From assembly GCA_020747015.1 (NCBI GenBank), contig JAGTJM010000024.1:434001-498000 (forward strand): a stretch of 64,000 nucleotides of DNA. Reading direction: 5' to 3'. The notes under the pieces are model-generated. The model worked only from the letters and a program-made list of their open reading frames with translations. It ran no database searches and was not told the origin of the DNA. The position numbers and the translations under genes are program-made. Shown piece by piece: positions 54,024-64,000 of the stretch (its first letter is position 1; each line of letters starts with the position of its first letter). Source of the stretch: Pyrenochaeta sp. MPI-SDFR-AT-0127. Its lineage: Eukaryota > Ascomycota > Dothideomycetes > Pleosporales > Cucurbitariaceae.

Positions 54024-55028
54024 GGTCGAGTTGGTGAGCGGTCTGTATGACTGCGAGTGCGAGGGGTTCCGGAAGGGGCTGGGTTTGATGTACTGGAGGA
54101 ATGTAGGAGCGCGCACGCCGAGTCGCAAGGAAGCCAGAATGGCGGAGAGCGAGATGAAGAGGGCGACGGCTGCGAGGAAGAGCTTGGTAAGGCGTGAGGT
54201 AGCCACGGTGGAGGTCAAGGCGGCTTCCTGGTCTATATCGACATGGAAAGTGGGGCGATTGGCGGTGTGCTACGTTAAACGGCACCTGTAGGTTCGAGCA
54301 CGGTGATGCTGCAGAGAGTGAATGAATGAATGGTCAACGTGACACCTGACACCTATACGCCCTCTTCAGCTCGCTGATGGCCCGCATTAACTGCATCCAC
54401 TTGCCGCCGCAGTAGTCCCGGAAAGGTATGGTGGTATCGCCTAAACCCGGTCCCCGTCATGTCTGCGGCGTATCGTGCAACGTCAGCCGTTCGACTAACC
54501 ATGTCTGTGGCATAGCGTACAGCTTCATTTTTCGGCTGCAATGGGTATGTAATTCACTGTCTATGGCATTGTATGCCTGGGCTGTCTACGGCGTGATCTC
54601 CCGTACTCCCGTCTAGAGGATGCAAATTCCGGTCAGACGAAACCCAACGCCTTCTCTGCTTATGTCTTGCTCTAAATGGGATAGCAGTGTCCTCTACACC
54701 GCTCGCTTCCTTCGCAAAGTGCCTCAGGAAGCTGAAAACTATTGCATGACTGGGTACTGTAGTCTGTTGCGTCATGTGAACACCCGGCCCACAAAAGTCA
54801 TGGTCTGTCCTGCCTGGCGTTAGCACAGTGCCCAAGCATTCAGCCCTCAAGGGAGAAGGATCGAGGATGAAGAGACTCACCTTGGGTATTGCCAATCCGG
54901 CAGTGGCGCGGTAGGCCAGCTACCTTATGGACACACTTCCCAATTTTCCCAACCGTCTCCTGTAACGCCCAGGATGCCGTCTAAACATACACATTACAGT
55001 TACAAATATCATACCAAGACTCTTGTTC
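54024..55028. other. Intergenic region including open leader frame
   Basis: The first roughly 250 bases upstream of the metallopeptidase ATG are an open in-frame leader without ATG. The remainder up to the 3' end of the rhodopsin-fold gene holds no supported feature. Confidence 0.4.
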
Positions 55029-56291
55029 TTACACCGTTACGTGAGGGTGTGTCGGCTCCAACAATGTGCTCCCTCTGCTGCCTGAACTCAAACTTGCAGG
55101 GACAGTAATGAAAGGTCCCCAATTCGGGCTGATCTTACCATCATCTTTCTCGTCACCAAAGAAATTCCACGTATCGATCTCGAGAATCTTAGTCTGAGTG
55201 AGGTCTAGCTCTCCCATAGGTTTTGGCGGGCTAATCTCGATCTTTCTCTGTGTCACACCGCGCTCTTCTTTCTCTCTACCGAGAAACAGTAACCGAATAA
55301 AGGGAACGGAGGCGGAGATGATGCCACTGTTGGTTTCAACCTGTCCCCACAAGAGTAAGTCTGCACCGAATCGGGCACTGTTCCATGGAGATGCAGCCCA
55401 GAGCATCATGACCCACATCCGCACCGAGGACGCAACGATCGCCATGATTCCAACCGAGAAAATGCCAATCAGCGCTAATCGTTTGCTCAAAGGCACACGG
55501 AGGCTCAGTAGGGTTGGAATAGGTAGTAGTAGTATGATAACGTCGCTCAATAAGTTGGCTGCTGCACAGAAGACCCACAGTTTGACCGGATCGTAGCATT
55601 TAAGGTTTGGCTTTTTCGTGTCTGGATCCCTGTCGAATTGTGCAAAGTATCCGGCCGTATTCCACGCGTTCGAAGGCGTTTGGCACTGAAATATCGCGGC
55701 GATGGTCGCAGCAAGCGTATAGAGGCTGATAAACGCAATCGTGGCATTGACGAGGCGCCGAAATGTACGGTGTGAGGCAATTGACCGGTAGAAGAAGAGA
55801 ATACTGAGCTTGACGAAGCATAGTGCTAGGACGTAGCTTATTCGGTATACCCACCATGTTATGAGCGTGGTCTGAACTGTCCTCGCAATCTCTGGTCTTT
55901 TTTCCTAATCGGGAATTAGATATTATCATTGCGGATAGGAAGGAGCTGCGCACCGGTATTCGAAAGAAACTGGGCCGGAATTTACTGCTGCTTTGATCTT
56001 GGTAGTAGTTTACAACCAAATTTCCCCATGTGAGCATCTGAGTTTGGTCAGCACAGTGGCGGAAATTGTGGAAATGAGTTCAAAGCTTACTAAAGCAGTG
56101 AGCATGAGATGATCGCTTGCGCTTACCGATCCCATGAGGAAGTGCCGACAGTAATATCTATTCCCCAGCATCAGCATCATTGCTCAAATGTAAATACAGC
56201 AGGGAACATACCGCAGCCCTACAATGACTGTGGACAATGAAGTCAAAGTCGCCCCAACGATCACCACTACGTAGCCTGGTCGTAAAAACAT
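55029..56291 (-). CDS. Rhodopsin-fold integral membrane protein (SAT5 / PTH11-like)
   Basis: Minus-strand exons 56291-56212, 56157-56091, 56037-55954 and 55904-55029, 368 aa, introns of 54, 53 and 49 bases. Seven membrane segments fit: YVVVIVGATLTSLSTVIVGL, SDHLMLTALMLTW (across intron 2), TTLITWWVYRISYVLALCFV, ATIAFISLYTLAATIAAIF, LWVFCAAANLLSDVIILLLP, LALIGIFSVGIMAIVASSV and LLLWGQVETNSGIISASVPF. The tail is cytosolic and ends near a Ser-rich stretch. FVKLSILFFYRSIA, ATIAAIFQCQTPSNAW, DVIILLLPIPTLL and QVETNSGIISASVP are the standard motifs of the fungal rhodopsin domain family that includes Pth11-related proteins. There is no N-terminal CFEM domain. Pth11 senses host surfaces in a rice pathogen; most relatives have no known ligand. 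Confidence 0.9.
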
Positions 56292-58110
56292 CGTTCAATA
56301 CACTGGCCAAACTGTTCCCACAGTTGCGAGTTGTGATCAGATTGTGTCAGAACTCGAGGCCGATAAACATAAAGTCAAAGATCGGTAGATCTGCCCGGAG
56401 ACCAACAAGAAAGTAGCGAGCGAAATAACGAAAAGAGAAACGATGGAATCCAAATAAAGTGTGCCTGAGCACTCAGATATGGGGAAGTGTTCTTCCATTT
56501 AGGCTTCCCCGGATTATGTGCATACGAGACAAAAGTGTCCCATGGTTCGTGCCGTTTTCCTTGTACGTGCAGTCAAGCACCACCCACTTAGGATGTGGCG
56601 ATCATGCAAATGCGGCTCCTGCATGGCCCAACAGGTTCCGAAGCTGCTTGTTACCCGTCTCGTCACTAGCACTTGGGGAGGATGGTAACGCACAGGGGAA
56701 AGCTGGCATTAGAAACGCTGTATATCATCGCTTAATTGTATGATCGACTTGGTACCTGAATAGTATCCGCAGCGGCATGGAATATAGGTACAGGAACGGG
56801 CTGGTTTGCAGTTTCGACATATGTCGTACGGTCAGAGAATAGCCGCCTTACCCTAAACAGGTCGAGGAGGTAATGCATGCCAAGATCGACACGGGTTGGT
56901 GAAATTGGATTGTGTGCGAACTGTTGCGTAACAATCTTTCCGTCCATCTAGAGGCTTGCATGAAGTGGTGAGGTCGGCGTCAAATTACCCAGTGTTGCGA
57001 ACCCACATTTAGCCGGGGTATGAGGATGTGTGGTAAGTGTCTGAGGTTCTGAGGCTGAAACCCTCGTCAAGCTGCTCAACAACCTCCGCCGTTGGCGATG
57101 TTGTATCGGCTCAAAAATGTCCATGTGGTGTGTTGCAATGATGTCGAGTCGTCAACGGGGTTGTTTTGTCGCGGAAGAATTGCATGAGTCGCGGGAGGAA
57201 AGGCAGAGGTGTGGGAACGAGTTTGGAATCACAGGTTTATGAGAACGGGAAAGGTGGGCCTATCGAAAGGAAAGAACCATTGCACGCCCTTCACCCTTGA
57301 ACTATGATCTTCTGGTCCGCAACAAGTCCCGCGGAATCTTGATGCTAATGAACGTTTGGTGTACTACGATCTTTATTTGTGGACCTCATTGCGCAAGGCA
57401 TGCTGGTACGCTATTTTTGTTATGCATATCTATGTTAGCACAACGTCACTCACATACAGCTTTCTCAAATGCGCACATTTGATAAAGAATTTAGGAATTA
57501 CTTCCGCTACCTATTAGCAGGACGTATGCGCAGCCCAAATCAGCTCGCATTGCAGCCCATCTGCGCATCCAGATTCCAAACGCCATGAGCGGCATCGCTC
57601 CGTTATCAATGCTGGGCGACCCATCGTTCGCCCAGGGTCATATGCTAGTAAGGAGATTCGTGACAAGTAAAGTATTAAATACAGGTCATGATCTGCCGTT
57701 TCCTGACCCTATGACCAGCAGCCATTTCTGAGAGTAAAGGACAAGAACCAAAGTATTGACCAGTAGTGAAAGAAGATACGCAAAATGGGGGTCAAACACA
57801 TGTGGAGAGAAGGTATGATCGCTGTAAGAAGAAGCGAGAAATGTAAACCATGCGTGAAAGCGATGAGCAAGCGATATGAGCGACAGTTCAGTCAAGGGTT
57901 GATCGACTTGTCGGGGTTTCGAAGACGAGCCAAAACAGTAGAGCCAGTTGTAGAAGGGATAGGTAAACCGAGAGCATGTATTGCCGATCTTTCTTGAACT
58001 AGGAATGCTAGTGTTGCGTATGATCCAGCGTCCGCTGGCAAGCCAAGCACGCAACCTGAAAAGCGGTCGGCCATGGTGAGACGATCGAACTTCAAAAGAA
58101 AGGCACAATC
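56292..58110. other. Intergenic region, no gene seen
   Basis: 1.8 kb. Frames on both strands are short and lack motifs; the longest minus-strand frame (57686-58108) has a transmembrane-like composition but no start context or homology I can name. Likely promoter of the rhodopsin-fold gene and terminator of the coiled-coil gene. Confidence 0.4.
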
Positions 58111-59689
58111 TCAGACCACATCAGCACTACAGGACTTCCGTTCTTCAGGAAGTGAAGTAGGAGCAGACGCCCGACGTTGGTGACGCAAATCAGGCACTGG
58201 ACCAAAGAGCGACTGAGTAGCCTCGGCCACACGTTTCTGGTTGTCTGTAGCACCGACATCAATGGTATCGAAATATTCACTACTCTCTGCAGAAGAGTAT
58301 GGACTGATGTCAGTGGAAGGATGTTGACTTGGCGTCGCAGTTGCTGTGGATGGGAGAGAGCTTAACATGGTCTCGGTTGAAGGTAGACAACTTGAGTCCC
58401 TGGGCTCCACGCTCCATGTTTCTCCAGTGGCAAGGCCATCAAGCTGCCTTGCAAGGGACATGCGTCTCGTAAATACGTTCAGTCTGCTACTCAACAGTCC
58501 TCGCCTTAGTATAGCAGATGGACCCTCCGAACTCAATACTTGGGTCTGAGTGGCACATCGTAGCTGTCTACCCAAACTCGATCTAGGAAAAGACTGTCAG
58601 CTCCCGCCAGCTCAAGCACTTTCAAGACAGCTAATGGTACCGCGGAGGAGTTCCCTGCCCGTTAGGGGCGCCGTTGCCATGCGGCTGGAACTCCATTTCC
58701 CGCTTCATCATCTCGAGCGTCTGAGGAAAGTACGGCTCAACACCATATGTCTTTAGGTAGCTGGCAGTCTTCTCAATGCGCTTGATCTCACGCTGGACAT
58801 TCCAGTCCTCGCCTTCACCGAAGCGGCGTTGGACGACATCAACCATGGTTTCATCCAACCGTTTGTAGAAGTCGCGGCGCGCTGCAATGTCGCTGGCATC
58901 AGCGCTGTCAATGCCCCCGTGTGAGTTGAGATTGCCGCCAAGCTTGAGAATGAGATCAAAAGCATAGCGAGGTCCAGAGGGAAGAAGCGTCAATCGCTGG
59001 ATGTCTGGCAGGAATTTGAGCATGGCTGAAGCAAAGTGTGACGATGAGATGGAATCGTTGAGGTCGTCTTGTAGGCGATGCAGGTCGAAATTAACAATTG
59101 TAATCTTGCGATCAAGCTGTGCGTTGAGTGTGGGCGCTGCATCAGTTGTGGTGGTATCCATAATCTTAGCGATGGAGGTGGGGACATCTAGATGGTGTTA
59201 GAAAGTAGAGCTTGAAAGATGAGCATGAGTGAAAGACATACCCGGTCGCAGTCCGCGCTTGTCAATCCAGTTGTGTACTTCGGCGCGCTGCTGCTCAAGC
59301 TGGTCAATCCACGCCTGCATGTCGGCAAGCTGGCTCTCGAGCTGCTCGATCTTCTCGGTGTACGGCCGAACAGCCTGATTGAAGGCTTGGGCAAGCAGAT
59401 CGGGCATAGGCTCTGGCTTGCTGCTGGTCATGTTTGGCACTTGCTGGCTTCGAATGGGCATTGCGTTGTGGCCGGTGTTGGGCGCACCCTGTGGATATGC
59501 TGTCTCCTGGGGCTGCTGCGGGCGCGGGTACATGTCAGCGTCTTCGGTGGGCGAGGTGGGCTGCTGCTGCTGTGTCTCCTTGCGGCTTGAATCCGGGCGC
59601 TTCTCTGCGTAGTCGTCGAAGGATTGCGAGCGGGGAGGTGCGTCGTGCTCAACGTAGCTGTTGGCGCGGGATCGGCGTTTAAAGAACAT
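58111..59689 (-). CDS. Conserved coiled-coil protein with optional C-terminal exon, function unknown
   Basis: Minus-strand exons 59689-59242, 59187-58641 and 58582-58111, 488 aa. Order: basic start MFFKRRSRANSYVEHD, a Gln/Pro/Ser-rich disordered part, a coiled coil (EKIEQLESQLADMQAWIDQL..HNWIDKRG) at about 125-148, then a helical domain (KITIVNFDLHRLQDDLND; MLKFLPDIQRLTLLPSGPRY; RRDFYKRLDETMVDVVQRRF; TASYLKTYGVEPYFPQTLEM). Intron 1 (54 bases) is solid. Intron 2 (58 bases; GTACCA donor, GCTGAC branch site, CCTAG acceptor) removes an in-frame stop and adds a 157-residue Ser/Thr-rich tail. If it is retained, the protein stops at TPPRYH with 334 aa. I do not know the function. Confidence 0.75.
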
Positions 59690-60445
59690 TATGGGAAAAG
59701 AAGCAGCGAGAGCGAGAGAAGGGAGGTGCGATTATATGCAGCGAGCAAAGCGAAGCGAAATTAGGCGCCACAGGAGCAGTGAGTGGTTGGGGGGCGATGG
59801 CCTGAGAGAGGATTCACTCGTGGGCAATATTCGGATGGCTGATAACCACGGTCGAGGGGGTTGGGAGATGGTCTGGCACAACAAGAATTGAGCACCGGCA
59901 ACCACGTTGCACCGGAGTCGCGCTGTCGCACAAGATGCTCCGTGTCCACGCGACAGAGGTAAACAATGCAACGTGTTTTGGAGGTGTAGACAAGTGATGC
60001 GAGTGGTGTTGGTGTGCAGCACGCACTGCTGCTCGAAGCCGCAGGACGCTGCGTGACGATAGTCCCAACTCTCGTTAGCCCCCCGCCCGAACCGAGCGGT
60101 GCCAGCCTCCCCTAGTCCACCCGCACTTCCGCCAAATGCCACTCGTTCGCTAGTCCGCTACCGCCCGTCCCCAAGCTGTGTCAGAACCATGGATCGCGTG
60201 CGATCTAAACATGTTTGGACGGCAAACCTTGCACTCGGTAGTTAAGATGCTGTATTTCCTAGAAGTTATACATCTTCTTGGTAGCAGTGTACTAGCCTGC
60301 AAGCATCAAGACCAGCTAGTCCTGTACCACTCCTTTCTTTCACTCTTGGTGCATCGCGCCCTGCATTAGTTCTTGATAACGTCGAATAGATTGTGAATAT
60401 TATTCGTTGACAGATATCCTAGTTCGGTGGACTCTCAGTTCGTCC
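59690..60445. other. Intergenic region, no gene seen
   Basis: Promoter side of the coiled-coil gene and 3' flank of MCD4, both on the minus strand. The frames here are not supported by motifs or splice sites. Confidence 0.4.
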
Positions 60446-63400
60446 CTATTTTGCTTTCCCATTCGTACTCCCGTTAGTCTTCCCGTTAGCCTTTCCGTTA
60501 ACCTTTCCGTTACTCTGCCTCGTCTCTACCTTTCTCACGTCTCTAAACTCCACGCCCTTGATAGTCCACTCGCTATAAATCTCTAGCCCTGCTACAAACA
60601 CGCCCAGTAAACTGGCGATGAAGAAATGACTGATCGTTGTACCAATATCCAGCCAACTTCCCTCATCCTTCACCATGAAGAAGAATGACAGAGTCATAAC
60701 ATCGCTAACCGCCATAACAACCATGAACAGCGCCGATGGCGCAACACCGAGCCGCCTATTGAGAAGACCAAAGTTGGCTGATAGAGCAGCGAAGGGGACC
60801 ATGAGCTTGAGAATGAGTAAGGCGCCCTGAGAGAAAGGGTCAAAGACTGGGATAAGGCGATAAACCGCATCGAGTGAGAAAGACGAGACAGATGCAATGT
60901 TTGAGGCACTGAAGAAGGCGGACTGAATGAAGAAGAAGAAAAAGAGGGCGATGCGGGCGTCGGCAAGTGTGAGGGGCCGGTAGTTGCCTTTTTGAATTGT
61001 AGTCAAACGGTCCGCTGCAGCCTCAATGGCCGGCCTGATGGGATTTGTCGCACTGGAAATAGTGTCCGTATTGTTGGTGGTGTGGAGGTGAACTTGGTGC
61101 TCCAGTCGCATCCAGCTAAAGAGGCAAAGGCAGAAGGCGAAATAGAATAGACCTTCAAATGAGATAGTAAGGATGATGAAGGTGGGCGCAAATTGCAGGA
61201 AAATGACAATGAGTCGGTGGACGTAGTGGCTGTTGGGATACAAGCCATGGAGCTGCGGCAGGAACAGTGAAGCCAGAAGCGTTGCCCATCCCACGACCAA
61301 GACACCGAGCGGTAGGCCTTGTCGAGCTTGGATGTAGCCGATGCTGCTGTGAGTTACGACCATGGACAACAAAACAAGACCGAGCTGAATGCTGAGGATG
61401 ATGCGAGACCTGTCATTCACCAGAGGCCCAGCAAGCTCATCATCGCGCTTTGCGTCTTCAAGAATGTTTTTCTCGAAGAGCAGGTACAGTGCACCAACAG
61501 CAAACATGAGGCCACCACCAAGTAAACTATCCTTGTCAGTGTAAAGCTCTCGTAGCAGACTCAGTGTACTTACATTAGTCGAGGGTCCTCTTCTTTGTTT
61601 GCTGGAAGCAGAGTAAAGATGCTCATGAGTATGCAAGATAGCACCCAAGTAGCCACGGTCCCAATATTCTTCTTCATAAAATCTTGGCCATAAAGAATCG
61701 GCCAGCAAATGGCAAGTAGGTAACACACAGTGTAGATCTCTCTGACAAAGTAGCTTTGAACCTATCCAACAATTAGTAAAAGTATGCTTTGCTGCGAGTG
61801 GGTTTGAACATACCAATGCTTCAAGGAGACCAAAGAAGCCAAGTGTCGAGCACACAAGCTTGACGATATCGCCCTTGGAAGATACGTGGCCGAACAGGAC
61901 TCTGCCTCCTTTGATGAGAGATTGACGTCGAGCGTATACTTCTTCCCAGAACAAGACCGGGAAGAAAGCGTAAATGTAGTAGATTACAGGCGATCGTTGC
62001 TTCAGCAAAATACCATAAAGGGCTACGAGCACCCCAGCGAATATGGCTATGCTCTGTGTAGTACGAAGGGCTTTCACGTCTTCTGTAAGTACATGGAGAT
62101 CAATGACAGTTGTGATAGCAAACACAATCCAGCCAACATAGCCCGCTGTTATCAGCGCGCGCAAGAAGAGCCAATCGTACGTTTGCAGGTACCTCATGCC
62201 CTCAAGGCCAAGGTCGACAAGTTCGTAAGCTTCGCGAATAGCTTCGTCAAGTCTGTTCTCGTTGATAGCCTTCTGAATCTGCGAGACTCGGTGGTCCACA
62301 GAGTGTGCCTCGTCCCCCAGCCCAGGGAACGCTTTGTATCGGATCTCCGTGGACTTCTTTAGCTCCTCTTTGACATGATACATTTCCAGTATCTCTTTAG
62401 CGTTGGCAAGAAGCGCCTCAGCTTTGGTCTTCGAATCTGTATTGAGATATGAAAGCGGCAAAACTCCTACAGAATTTGTAGGGAAGTCAAGACCAACCAA
62501 ATAGGCCATAAGAGCAGCCACGTCAGCCTGATCGACATCGTGCCGCTCGATCTCGTCTAGATTCCAGTCAGACGAGTATTCGTTATGACCTTGAGCAATT
62601 CCAGCAGGGTTCTTAATGGGTTTTGCAACGCCAGCACCCCATGCAATCAAGGGCGTCCGTGTGTTATCTGGATGTCCATCTCCATGACTGCCCCAATCAC
62701 TCATACCGTGGTCTGCAGTGAATACAAAGGCCGTCTTATCATCTTCATAAAACTCCTCGATCAGCTGCGTAATCTCTTGTACACCTCGGTCTACAATCTG
62801 GATGTTGTGCAAGTATTGCCACGAGTACGGTCGGTGTGCATGGCCAGTTGTATCCAGACCAAGTAAATGTAGGAAGAAAACGTTCTTGTCTTGCCTCAGC
62901 TCAGCATTCAGTGTAGCATTGGTTTTCGCATCCGCGAACAACTTCCTGACCCGCTCGAATACCCATTCATCCAAAGCCCAAGCATCTTTGGAGAAGTCTT
63001 CAAATTCTGCTTCGTAACAAAATGCGTCCACTCTTCCAGGAACGGCACCCTGCTCGAACATGGGTAGGATGTCCGGACTGCCCCAACTCCATGTATGTCT
63101 ACTTCGATTGAAGACGCTGTCAAAGTTCACCGGGTTGAGCTTCCATCCCGTCATTACCGCAGAGACGTCTTCGTATAACCCTGCGATGAGCGCGACATGC
63201 CCAGGTCGGGATTCGGTAGGAACGCGGGTATGAGACACGCCAAAAGTGCCGGTTTCTAGCACTCGCGAGCGAAGATAGGGAGCAAGAGGGCGTGGTACGT
63301 TCCGATCTTCCGTAGTGATTGCGGGATTCGGGTCAGGGTCAGGGAACGATTGAAATGCCTTGTCTGCGCGGAGGCCATCGCCTGCGTGATAGATCAGGAA

Positions 63401-63600
63401 TTGAAGCTCTTAGGGCCTTGCTTATACTCACCAACAAAAAGTACTAGTCGTTTCGCAGGAGCTTCTTGTGTTTCTACCCGATGCTCGCGCATGCCATGAA
63501 CAACTGGGCTCACGAAATAAATCGAGAAAATGCTGTAGATATACACCAAATGGAACACCACTGCCACGAGCAAAAAGCGATAGCGCCCGAATTGCGCCAT
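60446..63600 (-). CDS. MCD4: GPI ethanolamine phosphate transferase 1 (Mcd4 / PIG-N)
   Basis: Minus-strand exons 63600-63432, 63381-61814, 61761-61574 and 61526-60446, 1001 aa; introns of 50, 52 and 47 bases. A signal anchor (FLLVAVVFHLVYIYSIFSIY) is followed by an ER-lumenal alkaline-phosphatase-fold domain: LVLFVGDGLRADKAF (across intron 1), THTRVPTESRPGHVALIAGLY, FLHLLGLDTTGHAHRP and VFTADHGMSDWGSHGDGHPD with the metal-binding Asp/His residues. About 13 membrane segments follow; QSYFVREIYTVCYLL and SIFTLLPANKEEDPRL are correct only when exon 3 is read in its spliced frame. The C-terminus has several repeats of the form NGKxNGK. Mcd4 adds phosphoethanolamine to the first mannose of GPI precursors in the ER, an essential step for GPI-anchored proteins and cell wall. 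Confidence 0.95.
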
Positions 63601-64000
63601 GATAAAAGAGTGTAGAGAAGGAAAGTCTCTCGCAGAGACGTTTTGACGCGACGTAGTACCCCAATGGTTCGTCGTTTAAGCGGTCATGGAGGTGTCCCTG
63701 CCAAGACTTCCAATACGTGGCCAACCAAGATGGTCAGCCTACGAGGGTGCTCAAGATTGCCCTCGGATCAACCAGAATCTGCAAACCCATAAACCGTGCA
63801 GAATTTTCTGAACGCATTCGCAAACGAAGGTTCTCGACCTTAGGTTAGCAGTGGTTGTGGCAGGTAGTTGCTGCTGTCTCACCCGATTAGGAAACACCCG
63901 CTCCGCAATAGGTGAACCTGCATGCACGCACGCACAATTTGGTGGCCAAATATTGGCCGTATGGCACCTAAACGCTGTTAAAGCAGTCACGTGGAACTCT
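63601..64000. other. Upstream region of MCD4
   Basis: Presumed promoter and 5' leader of MCD4. No gene or repeat recognised before the window ends. Confidence 0.4.

Noticed and set aside
57686..58108. Minus-strand frame of 140 codons downstream of the coiled-coil gene
   Set aside because: Hydrophobic but without an ATG in good context or splice link to the upstream gene, whose own stop is at 58111.

Overview
The window is nuclear DNA of a filamentous ascomycete (Pezizomycotina, most likely Dothideomycetes/Pleosporales). Coding regions carry short introns of about 45-115 bases with GT/GC...CTRAC/CTAAC...AG signals. Gene content is typically fungal: V-ATPase subunit F, Nur1, mitochondrial N-acetylglutamate synthase, Mcd4, Clr5-ankyrin protein, SAT5/PTH11-type rhodopsin-fold protein and Helo-like NACHT protein. 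The lineage below Pezizomycotina is inferred from family resemblance only. All gene models were built by reading splice sites by eye; every coding model given as complete sums to an exact multiple of three.

Layout. 1-8.7 kb: the 3' part of a long Ser/Thr-rich conserved protein, an AIM9-like phosphotransferase, and an Erg26-like sterol dehydrogenase. 9.8-36.5 kb: accessory genes interleaved with conserved ones. The accessory set is an NLR (Helo-like N domain + NACHT + short ankyrin tail), a Helo-like-N protein ending in a dead kinase domain, a Clr5-ankyrin protein, and a head-to-head pair of a HeLo-like/pseudokinase protein and an active NIMA-like kinase with an unplaced C-terminal domain. The conserved genes among them are NUR1, VMA7, a PG/PI transfer protein and a GT90 glycosyltransferase. 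37.5-51.3 kb: metabolism and transport, namely a fucose-permease-like MFS carrier, an orphan two-exon gene, a 3-hydroxyisobutyrate-dehydrogenase-like enzyme divergent from N-acetylglutamate synthase, a TauD-type dioxygenase divergent from an UNC93-like carrier, and an orphan multipass membrane protein. 51.7-63.6 kb: an M3 metallopeptidase, a rhodopsin-fold membrane protein, a coiled-coil protein and MCD4.

Working together. The most interesting content is the 9.8-36.5 kb stretch. Two proteins have the overall plan of animal MLKL (N-terminal helical bundle of the HeLo/Helo-like type, C-terminal kinase fold without catalytic residues). One of them is divergently transcribed from an active Ser/Thr kinase across a 653-base intergenic region, the arrangement expected for a kinase-switched cell-death or self/non-self recognition module. 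This is an architectural inference and nothing here proves function.

Intergenic DNA holds two unrelated 23-bp-period tandem repeats, a possible gene remnant near 13.3 kb and a run of four same-orientation CCAAT boxes. No rRNA, tRNA, CRISPR array or intact transposon was recognised.
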